Shown: piece by piece, positions 36,646-46,877 of the stretch
How the letters are laid out: each line of letters begins with the position of its first letter
Position numbering within the stretch: position 1 is the stretch's first letter
Source: Cerioporus squamosus
Lineage: Eukaryota > Basidiomycota > Agaricomycetes > Polyporales > Polyporaceae
Direction of reading: 5' to 3'
DNA length: 64,000 nucleotides
Assembly: GCA_022592435.1 (NCBI GenBank)
Contig: JABYQS010000037.1
Span: forward strand, 124,001 to 188,000
Translations under genes and position numbers: made by a program
Notes under the pieces: generated by a model
What the model saw: the letters and a program-made list of their open reading frames with translations, nothing else
Told to the model about the DNA's origin: nothing
The model's database searches: none

Positions 36646-38936
36646 CTAGTGGAACTCGAAAGCATTCCACGCAGGAACAATGCGGCCCTCGACATCGACG
36701 TCGACCCAGCGAGCCCGCGCAGGGTTGGGATCGCCGGAATAGTAGTCACCGTCGTCGTCGAACCCAAACGCGCGGTCAAAGCCAAAGCCGAGCGCCGCAA
36801 TCCGACATACGTTTGACCTGCGCAACCCGGTGAGTAGTGCGAGGCTACGAAGATGGATGCGGAACATACCCTTCTCCACATACGACAGCACCGGGGACGA
36901 CTTCGCCAGGCCAAGACCACAAACCGCTCACCATCGCGAGGTCGACAATCATCCCCCTGGTCAGCCGGATTCGCTCCTCCGGCGACTCCTTGTCGAACTC
37001 CGTTTGCACATACTCGTGCACCGGCGCGAGTCCCCGCAGCTCAGGCTTTGTGCTGTGTGCAAGCGAGAACACAGCCGTCGCGGTCGGGAACGCCGCGACG
37101 AACTCCCTGGACGCAGGCGGGGAGTCCGATGCGAGCCACATGAGCGGCGGGGCGGGGAAGTGGTCGTCGTGCCCGGACGAGACATCGTGGTCGGAACTCT
37201 GTTCTCCGATGTCCTCCAGGTCGGCCGCGGAGAGCGACGAAGACGCATTCCCGTAGAACTTATCCCACGCTGAACGCGCGCCGTCTATGAACTTCTGCAG
37301 CGGGATCTTCTTGTCCGGATAGAACGGGTGGGCGGACGGTATCCTGTCTCCTCTGCGGACGTGAACACCGATGTAGAGCGCCGGTTTGGGGAGTGAGCTG
37401 TCGCTGCGTTGCTCTCCATCGGAGGACCGTGCAGGTGGCGGCTTAGGCTGCGAAAGGATGGAGACGACCTCCTCCCGTGCGGCGCGCACTAATTCCGCAG
37501 TACGAGCGTTAGGACGTATGACTCCCTCGAAGGATATTCGGGCGCGTTCATATATGGGTTTCTGGCGGTTCATGTGATGTCCATACCTGGAGTGGAGTGA
37601 GCTCTCATGCATGCGGGCCGCAATCGGGCAAGCTCACGGATTCTCGTATTCCTCCTTGAACGCATGGCCCATGTGGAACATGGCCGTCCTGGAGCTGATG
37701 ACCTACACGTGCGTGAATCTCTGTGACCTCTGAGCCTGAACAAGCGAAGGACATACCCAATGCCTGCAAGGCACGTCAGTCATGAGGCCTCAGTGGATAC
37801 CAGAGGGCGTACCTAGCCGTCCGTAGACATGCCACAAGCTCTGTAATGCGATGCGTTTGAGTCCTAACCGCTGCTGGCAGTCAAAGATTGACCAACCTTC
37901 TGGTGGCGGGGCACGACAACCGGGCTCTGGTCCCGGCTCCAAGCCCCGGACGTTCTGGAAGTGGTCAGTCCACCTGAGTAGCATAGGCCGTCAGTCCGAC
38001 TGTCGGGATCTAGCACCGAATTACTTACTTTCCACGATTCCAGTGCGTGTCGTCAACGAGGAAGGTGCGATTGCGCTGGACATCTGTTAGTACATCCCGT
38101 GTTTTTCATTTCGCGGCATTCTGCACCTCTCGAGCAAACGCGGCTGCTTGAGCCATCAGGGCAAGGTCCGCCGCGAGACCCACATGCCCATCGAGCATGT
38201 ACGTGACCGTGCTTGTGCAGACCTTGGTAGGCATCCCCTCTGGGAGATGGTAGTCCGTGCTGTCGTCATGGTGTTCAACGTCCAGTGGGCCCATGTGAGG
38301 CTCGTCCCAGTAATCTCCGTGGTGCATGAACTTGGTCATCTTGTAGCACTCGTCTCTGTATTCGCTACCGGTAAGGGGGAATTGCGTGTAGTTCTCGTAC
38401 GAAATATAAGTACGCCCCGGCATGTCGTCCACTATCGTCGACTGCGAAGGTGCAGGTACCTGTGAGGGTGATGGGGCAGCGGGATCCTAGGGGGATGTAG
38501 CCGTCTCGACTACTTCAGCCACAATGTCGGAGGATTGAAGCAGTGCCGCTTCCAGAGAGCCGGGTCGCTTGACCGAGACGACGATGAGGGCGAACAGCGT
38601 TATAGCCAGGATTATCCCGCTGATGAGAGGGGCCTTGCTGAGCACACTCTGAGCCCAAGACTTGACTGACCGCGTGCCACCATCCTTCGTCACGGTCCGA
38701 ACATCGCGGTCGTCTCCGCAACTCCTGTAACCCGGGGAGAGCAGAGGTTGAGCTTGTTCGTTGCGGTAGTCCTTGCCCTCGTCGTCCTGATACGTTTCGA
38801 GTTCGACCTCGGTGAAGCCCTCCTCCGCGCGTCCGGCACGCGAATGAGGTGTCCTGGGTGTGAGTGCGCGGTAACCATCGGAGTGCGAAGGACGTCCTGT
38901 GACGAAGATGTCGGATGGGGGTCGTTTATGAGGCAT
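36646..38936 (-). CDS. Type II membrane protein with fucosyltransferase-like HVRRGD motif
   Basis: Probable Golgi/ER lumenal glycosyltransferase-like protein. The start MPHKRPPSDIFVTGRPSHS (38936) begins a Ser/acidic cytosolic tail (EEGFTEVELETYQDD, EQAQPLLSPGYR). One membrane anchor follows (LISGIILAITLFALIVV). Lumenal exons then give YISYENYTQFPLTGSEYRDE, KVCTSTVTYMLDGHVGLAAD, FLVDDTHWNRGKW, PGPEPGCRAPPP, YIGVHVRRGDRIPS and LMWLASDSPPASREFV, and the end is VPAWNAFEFH. The HxRRGD motif in a late beta/alpha segment is what GT23/GT65/GT68 fucosyltransferases use to bind GDP-fucose. I cannot assign it to one of these families, and most of the sequence looks fungus-specific. About seven short introns. 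Confidence 0.65.
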
Positions 38937-39318
38937 CCAGGCCGTCTTCAGCAGCCTTGGAAGTTGGTCGTGGTGGTCGTGAGCAGCGACGTTCAACGTC
39001 GAATAAAGGCCATGCCAGACGTCGGTGGCGTCTGCGAAGTCTGTCCATTCAGGCGCCTCTGCGGCCAGATCGCACTGCGGCGGAGAATGCCGAAGACTAT
39101 GTGTCCCGCAGAGCTGAGTGCTGCCAGTAGTGCTGTATGCTGCCAGGTTCAGTGCTGTATGCATACTTACTTCGCATTCAGCCCTGTCGACATCGTCCAC
39201 ATGCGTACTGATATCATGTTGCAAAGACGCCTGGAAGTAACCAACCTCACGAGTCGTCTGCTAGATTGATGATACGATTTCGTACAACGTAACAGGCACA
39301 GGTCTAGGAGAGAAGATT
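38937..39318. other. Short intergenic region
   Basis: About 380 nt between the start of the transferase-like gene and the end of the next minus-strand gene. A 173-codon plus-strand frame (38748-39269) overlaps coding exons on the other strand and is a shadow. Confidence 0.5.
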
Positions 39319-40491
39319 TCAATCCCAAGTAATCGGAGGACGAGTTGGGGGGTTGTTCAAGGGAGGCACGACAGGGAAGAACACGAACTCAACCGCATTC
39401 TCTCTGCACGCCCTCTCGATCGCCCCAAACAGAGCCCGTCGCTCCTCAGACGCAAAGAACGTCACCCGCCGCAGGAACAGTCCATCCTCTCCTACACGGC
39501 CCAGTAAGTCCAGCAGCGCCCCCTCGCATGCAAACGTGTTCCCGTCGACGTAGAATTCGAGCACCCTCACGGTGTGCGGGAGCTTCCGGAAGAGCTCCTC
39601 CGTGTACAGGCCCTCGATACAGCCTAGATGCTCGACTGCCGACCCCAGCGCAACCTCGTTGAGGAACGGCTGCAAGCGTTGCATCTTGCTCTTCGCCCGG
39701 AGGGCGAATGGCTTTGGGGACCCGCTGAACACGACGCGGGTCAGGTTCTCTCCTCTGCGGACATGCCGTACAAACTCCTCTGCCCAACTACCCACGGATC
39801 CCGTCGGAAACTCCAGCTCCGTGCCAGGTGAAACATGGATGTGCAGGGAGCGGAGCTGACGTGCGAACGCGGTGAGGATGGAGTTCACGACGGGCTCGCG
39901 AATGCGGCGGACGTGGATGTAGAGATGTTTGAGGCTCGGGGCGCGAGACGCGTCCAGCTTCACATCGAGTACCAGCCGCTGGGGAATCGGGTTGGGCCTG
40001 GACTCCCAATCGCTCAGATCGAGCTCGAGAGTCTCCATCACCGGAAGCTCGAAGCATGCCTGCAAGCCAGCCACGTCCATTGGTCCGTTCGCGGTTAGGT
40101 GGGGCACGGTGCGTATGGCGTCCTTCTGAAGAAGTGTACGATCGAACGCTTGACGCGGCCAGCAGATGTATGTGAAGTTACGGAGGCTGTTTTCCGGGAA
40201 CATATCCGCCCAATCCAGTGGAGCTCCGGAGATAGACGAATGGATGCAGATCTGGCGGACGAGGTCTCGCAGATGTGTATGACGCCTCAGCGTCTCCACG
40301 AGCCGCTGTCCGGGAGACTCGAATGTGCCGTGCATGCTGTGGACTCGGAGGGTGATCGTTCGGTATAGCGCTTTCTGGGCGGGGGGAGTCCACAAACGGG
40401 CTACTCGGGCTGCAGCTGTCTGTTCTTGAGGTCCAGCATAGAGCATGACCTCATGCAGGATATCTTCGTTGAGTTGTAGAGCGGCGGACAT
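39319..40491 (-). CDS. F-box-like protein, intronless
   Basis: 390 residues in a single exon. The N-terminus MSAALQLNEDILHEVMLYAG followed by ARVARLWTPPAQKALYRTI is the degenerate F-box seen in large basidiomycete families. The rest holds short leucine-rich strands (METLELDLSDWES, SLKHLYIHVRRI, LRSLHIHVSPG, AVEHLGCIEGLYTEELF, LRRVTFFASEERRA). It differs clearly from the tandem F-box pair at 33-36 kb in sequence and gene structure, so it is a separate lineage. Likely an SCF adaptor; target unknown. Confidence 0.72.
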   Translation of the reverse strand: MSAALQLNEDILHEVMLYAGPQEQTAAARVARLWTPPAQKALYRTITLRVHSMHGTFESPGQRLVETLRRHTHLRDLVRQICIHSSISGAPLDWADMFPENSLRNFTYICWPRQAFDRTLLQKDAIRTVPHLTANGPMDVAGLQACFELPVMETLELDLSDWESRPNPIPQRLVLDVKLDASRAPSLKHLYIHVRRIREPVVNSILTAFARQLRSLHIHVSPGTELEFPTGSVGSWAEEFVRHVRRGENLTRVVFSGSPKPFALRAKSKMQRLQPFLNEVALGSAVEHLGCIEGLYTEELFRKLPHTVRVLEFYVDGNTFACEGALLDLLGRVGEDGLFLRRVTFFASEERRALFGAIERACRENAVEFVFFPVVPPLNNPPTRPPITWD

Positions 40492-42146
40492 GGTTGAGAT
40501 AGCGTGCTTATTCGTCGTCTAGTACAACATCGATCAGAGTCTGTACTCCACTGGACATTGATACTTACCTACGATGCGCAAGAGCTGCGTAGCACTAGTG
40601 CGAGTGGCAACGTGGGGGAGGAGAAGGCCATGTATCCCTGCAGCACCCGGGTCCTAACGTGACATAGCTGCCGCAGCCGCCCGTCTTTACCGCGGCTGGG
40701 CATTCCGGTTCCTTCGTTGCTTCAAGTTCTAACTCCAAAGTCCTGAAAGTGGCACGGAATATGTACACAGCTTGGGGATAACGCTAGAATAGCATATAAC
40801 GAGGCGATAGACATTGACAATGAAAGCTACAGGATCACGGTCGGTTTCTTGCAGTTGACCGATACGTAGCCTCCGCCAGAGGAGTATAGAGGTATAAGAA
40901 GGTAAAAAGGAAAAGAGGAGACTCTGGTGTGCGATAGCCGAAGTCGGTCCGCATCTCCTGCGCGGCGCAACGTAGAGTGCGGCGACGAGCATGAGGGCAT
41001 AAAGATCGGAGGCAATGGCCCTGCGCCTCAGTTACAAGCTTGCAAGCATTTCGAAGGAGCGCCAAGGTGTGTATGCCAAGGCATCTGCTCAGTCTGGAGA
41101 ATGAGGACTTACCTTGCACTTGCAGAACCCTTCCCACAGCACCGTTGGACGATTGGGGTCACACGTGAACCCGAACCCCATCTGTTCTTCATTGGACTCC
41201 GACGTACCCGGGATCGTCCAGCAGTAAACACTGTACTTGGCATTTCAATTTTGAAGTGCAACCTCGCAGGCGATGGCATTGCAGTCGAGTCGATTCAGGC
41301 CAGTGACCTCTAATGACTCTGAGCCGCAAGCGTTGGCCATAGAACGTTGGGTATGTTGACTTAGTGCTGTTGCCGCGATGTAGAGGGTCGTAGAGGCCGA
41401 AGTACTAGTACGCACACGGCATGCAGAGAAAGATATTGACGATGTTCTGCCACAGGAGTCTGAGAATAATACATAGGATGATGTGCGGATGAGAAGGAGG
41501 AGGAGGAAGGAGGCGCTGAGCGCTGGGCGATCTAAGTCTCGGGGCGACGGCTCAATTTCGGCTAAATACTTCTCCAGCAGCCTCCAGCCTCCCTCGGACT
41601 CCTCCTCCTCGAGCCTCCTCGTCGACAATGCCGGCCACGCAGTACTTAGCCTGTCTCAACCGCCCTCGCATGGATCTCAGACATATGATGTTCGTAATCT
41701 ATGCATGAATATGGCAAGCTCGACAGGTATTTCCGAACATAGTATGGTAGGCGAGCACGCCACCTCCAGTCGTCTAAGTACTCCTCAGGACGGAGGGAAT
41801 TGACTGTCTTCATCGTATAGACCGTACAGAACAACGTAACTCGCCTACTTCATCCAAACGGCGCAGCGAACACATGTTGTCAATTGCCTGATTGACATAT
41901 CGAAGAAGTCGACAGCTCATGGGAGCTCCTGGGTCAGATGAGCCCGCATGGCCTGCTTCTCGGGGGAACGGCGCCCTCAGCTGCACAGATGGGTCATTGA
42001 CATTACACTCCCGTGTCCCGAAGTATCCGTACAGACGGTATGTGCTTCGCTCTGGTGTTGGGTTGTTCTATCTTAGACTCGCTACTAGATACTTATACCC
42101 ACCAACCATCTGTACGAATGACCGTCTTCCCATGTCCCACCTAGCT
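40492..42146. other. Long divergent intergenic region, no gene recognised
   Basis: About 1.65 kb between two divergent starts. It includes a purine-rich block (GAGAAGGAGGAGGAGG, near 41490) and scattered small frames without domain resemblance. The right end is the upstream region of P450 copy B. Confidence 0.45.
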
Positions 42147-44156
42147 ATGGAAGACCCTCAAACCATCGTCTTTGCTGGGCTAGCTATCTTCCTGGCCATC
42201 TACTTCGTTCGATGGCGCATGAATCCCGTCAGTATACTCTCGTCGAACTAGCCTTGTCATGGTGACTTACCCCGAGCAGCTCAACGCGATTCCCACACTC
42301 GGAGGATCTTCCCTCCCGGGACTTTCCTACCTTGCAGCGTTGAACTTCATGCGTAACGCGAAGGACATCATCAATGAGGGATACGGGAGGGTAAGCATAC
42401 TTATCCTCTATCAACATGTCTCACTGGTCACTGACTCTTGGTAACGCGAACTCAGTTCTACAATAGGGCATTCAAAGTCGCGCTGCCCGACCAGTGGCTG
42501 GTTGTCCTCTCCGGACCGAAGATGATCGACGAGCTCAGGCGGCGCCCGGATGAAGAGCTTTCGTTCATAGATGGTATTGAGGACGTCCGTATGACCTCAA
42601 CACGACACGTCCGCGTCATCTGACCCCTCGCTACAGACCGTCGGGTTGAAATATACGATCGGTCCGGAACCGTTGACTGACGCATACCACATCGACATCA
42701 TCAAGGAGAAGTTGACGCGTACCCTCCCTACTGTCCTTCCGAACGTCATCGACGAACTCGAGCTCGCAGTGCAGGAATACATCCCTACCAAAGATGACGG
42801 AAGTGCGTATATAGTGCTCAGTTGTTAACATAGAGCTGACGAAGCATGCTTGCGCAGAGTGGGTAACGATCACTGTCATGCCTGTGATACAGCATATCGT
42901 TGCACGGGCGAGCAACCGAGCATTCGTCGGTCTGCCTCTTTGTGCGTACGCCATGCTGGTTAGTTGCCGAGAGTCATACTGACTGCATCTGCAGGTCGCG
43001 ATGAGGGATTTCTTGATTTGTGCGTCAAGTTCACTAGGGCCGTCATCAAGGACAGGTACACACTTGGCGTGTTACCACCTCTGTTGAAGCCGTACGTAGG
43101 TCTGTTTTACTCTTATAACTCTGCTGATACGGGTCGTGCAGGTTGGTTGGATCCCTGATCAGCGAGACCAGGAGGTCGATTGACCGTGCGGTGCAATACC
43201 TCAAGCCGATTTTGGACGAGAAGAAGGCGCTGTTAGAGCAAAATGGCGACGATTGGGACGACAAGCCGAACGACATGCTCCAGTGGCTCTTCGACGAGGC
43301 CATTCGCAGGAAGAACCCTGACAGGGGCGTCGCCGAAAGGGTCCTCCTTGTCAACTTTGCCGCAATCCACACGTCTTCGGCTGTATGTGCTTTGTGCGGT
43401 CCAATTGGTCTTGCTGCTGACAGATCTTCAGACCTTCACGCATGTCATCTTCGACCTCGCTGCCAGGCCGGAATACCTGCAACCCCTTCGTGACGAGATA
43501 CAGTCAATCGTCAACGACGAGGGCTGGACGAAGGCTGCCATGGGCAAGATGTGGAAGCTTGACAGCTTCCTGAAAGAGTCCCAGCGTTACAATGGCATAA
43601 CTATGAGTACGTCCGAGCGCGCCCTTCATCTCTCACTTCCGCGCTGCTGATGCGCCCTCAAATCTCCACAGCGACCATGACCCGGAAGGCGATGGTTGAC
43701 GTGACTCTCAACGACGGCACCTTCCTCCCGAAGGGCACGCTCGTCGCCACTGCGCAGCACCCGACGCACTACGACGACTCGAACTACCCGGACCCGGACG
43801 TCTTTGACGCGTTCCGCTTTGCGCGCATGCGCGAGCACGAGGGTGAGGGTACGAAGCATCAGTTCGTCAATACGTCGATCGAGTACGTGGCATTCGGGCA
43901 TGGGAAGCATGCATGGTGCGTTGCGTCTTTCCTTCGCGTGTGTGGCTCGCTGACCGGCATCTGTCTAACTAGCCCCGGTCGGTTCTTCGCGGCGAACGAG
44001 CTCAAGGCGATGCTCGCGTACATTGTGTTGAACTACGACATGAAGATAGCGGGAGACGGAGTGCGGCCGCCCAACTTCTACCTCGGACCCAGTATTTTAC
44101 CTCCCATGGATGGACAGGTCATGTTCAGGAAGCGCGAGGCGGCTACATTTGCCTGA
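42147..44156 (+). CDS. Cytochrome P450, microsomal, intact copy B (CYP512-like)
   Basis: Full-length member of the same P450 family as the gene at 27236-29299, opposite strand. MEDPQTIVFAGLAIFLAIYF is the membrane anchor; an in-frame ATG 15 nt upstream is also possible. Spliced exons give IPTLGGSSLPGLSYL, FKVALPDQWLVVLSGPKM, HIDIIKEKLTRTLP, ARASNRAFVGLPLC|RDEGF, DRAVQYLKPILDEKK, ERVLLVNFAAIHTSSATF (I-helix), LKESQRYNG (ExxR), PDPDVFDAFRFARMR and FGHGKHAC|PGRFFAANELKAM with the haem Cys completed across an intron. The end is GQVMFRKREAATFA. About twelve introns, all with good splice sites. It is more diverged from copy A than the pseudogene at 46878-48963 is. Confidence 0.87.
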
Positions 44157-44634
44157 TCTACTTTGCGTTACTAGCGTGATGTAAAGGCTTTCTAGTCACG
44201 CATATCCTGTCGCGTCACTCGCGTGCGCTACTTCATTCCTTACTTTCTCTCACTCAAGACCTTGTGTGCCGGCGCTCGGTGTTCGGATGGCTATGGTAAG
44301 TGCTGGTAAGTGGCCACATCCGGTCTATCGCAGAATTGCTCTCAAGCAAAAGCGACGGTCACTTAGAGGAGCGCAGGTGCCACAAGCTCAAGGGAGTGCT
44401 TCTATTCATTGTTGTATGCCGGATGGAACTGACTCTTCGCATGCGACCTTAGAATACCGACAATGGCACTGATGCGCCCGCATCCAACCTCCTCACTTCC
44501 TGAGGCGGCTGCGCAAATTCCCATGGAAACATTCCTCAAAGGATGGGAAGGGAAGATGCATCCCCTAGCAGAACTCCCGCGCATGCGACGCCTGGGTCAC
44601 GTAAGATCCTTGTACTACGTAGTTTGCCAGTTAC
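44157..44634. other. Intergenic region between P450 copies B and C
   Basis: About 480 nt holding the 3' flank of copy B. A frame from 44463 continues into the anchor of pseudogene C, but its upstream part is unlike any P450 N-terminus. Confidence 0.45.
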
Positions 44635-45953
44635 TCGATGTGTCGCCAGCAGTCCTGTACGCTGTTATCGCTGTCCTCGCAGCTGTGTACTTCGTCCGAT
44701 GGCGGTCAGACCCAGTACGCTCTCCCACATTCTCGTGGATGTCCTCTGGTCTCACGCGCTTGATACAGCTCTGCCATATCCCCACAGTCGGCGGACCCTC
44801 TGCGCCCATACTGTCCTACTGGAGCACGATCACATTTCTGCTGAGATCGCAGGCACTCGTGAAGGAGGGCTATCAGCGGGTGCGTACGATCAGTGTGTCC
44901 AGACTCATCTGTTGATTCCCGACTGCAGTTCCATGGATCGGCGTTCAAGGTAGCGCTTGTTGGCCAGTGGATGGTCATTGTGAACGGTCCAAAGATGGTG
45001 GACGATCTGAGGAAAAGACCAGATGACGAGTTGTCCTTCCTTGAGGGCGCGGAGGAGGTACGTACAGCCCGTCTCCGAGCGAGTGAGGGAGGCTAAGTTG
45101 GACTATTTCCAGACTCTGCAAACCAGGTTCACGCTTGGACGCGAGCCAGTGGATGATCCGTTTCATTTCGAGATCATCAGGGAGAAACTGGTGAGGACAC
45201 TTGTTGCCGTCCTTCCGTCGGACGTCATCGACGAGCTTCGAGGCGCCGTGACGGACTACATTCAGGTCAAGGACGCGGTACGTACCTCTTGATAGTACGT
45301 CTCCGGATAGAGCTAACGTGATTGCTGCAGAATGGACTAGCGTCAACGTGCTACAGACCACCCTGAATATCGTCGCTCGCACCAGTAAACGCGTGTTCGT
45401 CGGGCTTTCTATCTGTATGTTCGCTCCTGTCTGCTTGCATTCAGGGACTAACGCATATCCTAGGCTGCAATCAGGAGTATCTGGATTTGGCTATCAGGTT
45501 CACTGCGGACGTCGTGAGAGACAGCTTCTTCATCAGATCTGTTCCTGAGACCATGAGAGCGTACGTGCGTGAGCGATGCTTGACAACAAAGCGCTGGCTC
45601 ACTGGACATCCCGTAGCTCCCTTGGCCAGTATCTCAGTGCTGTCAAGAACTTGACCGTTTGACAAGCCGTTCCTTACATTGCGGCCATGGGAAGCACGCA
45701 CGGTACGCTTCGATCTCCGCGAGAACGTTTGCTCCATGGTTTAGCTGACGCTTCGTCACACAGTCCAGGTCGTTTCTTTGCGGCGAACGTGCTTGACAAG
45801 GCTATGCTCGCTTTCATCGTTCTCAACTACGACCTTAAGCTCGCTGACGATGCCCCTAGGCCAGAGAACGTGTGCTTCGCGGCCAACCTCCTTCCTAATC
45901 CCAGTGCGGAGATTCTGTTCCGCAGACGACAGACGAACGTCCGGGCAAGGTGA
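44635..45953 (+). pseudogene. P450 pseudogene C with large internal deletion
   Basis: The first half follows the family: AVLYAVIAVLAAVYFVRW, IPTVGGPSAPILSYW, SAFKVALVGQWMVIVNGPKM, FTLGREPVDDPFHFEIIREK, VNVLQTTLNIVARTSKRVFV and EYLDLAIRFTADVVRD. After AVKNLT near 45660 it jumps to a remnant of the haem loop (TACATTGCGGCCATGGGAAG, 45675-45694) and on to GRFFAAN and KAMLAFIVLNYDLKLADD. About 250 residues are missing, including the I-helix, ExxR and PERF regions. The family start codon is not conserved, and one donor site (near 45278) has lost a base. It cannot make a working P450. Confidence 0.85.
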
Positions 45954-46877
45954 TTCAGGGCCCGAGCTCTGCGTGTACTTACAAGTGCTACTTATTCCCA
46001 TAACATCGGATCCTATATCCAGCCTATATCTATGTGGTGACGACGTACGAGTAAGCGCAACGTCAGACAAAACTATTGCAAATAAGCAAGCACGAGAATT
46101 GGATACGAACGAAACAACGCGAAGAGTTCTTGGGAGTGCAATCGACTTGTCGCGCTTGAGTCTGCTTGACTCGGAGTCGCGAGGCGAATCTGCCTCCAGC
46201 GCCAAGGTTGGCAAGCGAATTCTTTTGATCGCACTGAGAGTAGTGCACTTGCACTGCACCGTCACAGTCTGCAAGTCGATTTCACTCTGTTCCTCCCTCT
46301 GCTGAAGGACCGTCCACCGCGTTCTTGCACAGTTCATTGTGTACGGCAGTAGTGACCGGCGTGAGTGTGCATGCCACCTCAGATTTCAGCATCACTGGCA
46401 GTTCTTCCGATCCAGATCAGCTGTTCTCAGCTTCGCGAGCGGCCCTCCACTCAATTCCCACCATCTCTCGAGGCCCGACTACGCCACTGCTGCAATAGGT
46501 GAGTAGGTTTGTAGCTGATGAGATGTTACTGTCGCTGACTGGGTCTCAAAAGGGCGCCGGTCGAGCTTTGGCACGTTAGCAGGCTCCAGGGCCCTCGATG
46601 TTGCGGAATGGATGGTGTTTTGCGATCACCATGACCTCGTCTGCAATAGACAGGGCTTCTCGGACGTACGGCTAGGAGATGGTACCCGGTGCGTAATGCG
46701 GCCTACGCGAGGACCGGTAGGACACCTCCGCTCGCAGATGGGAAGACACCGTATCTGTCGCTTGACGCGCACATCAACATCGACACATTCACCCCTGGGC
46801 GTAACATATACATAGCCCACGAGGGTCTCTTCCCGCCCACGTTCTCTGCGACTCCCCAACCCTTCCGTCCCAAGCAC
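45954..46877. other. Intergenic region between P450 pseudogenes C and D
   Basis: About 920 nt without a recognised gene. A 193-codon minus-strand frame (45756-46337) overlaps the end of pseudogene C and has no family features. Confidence 0.45.
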
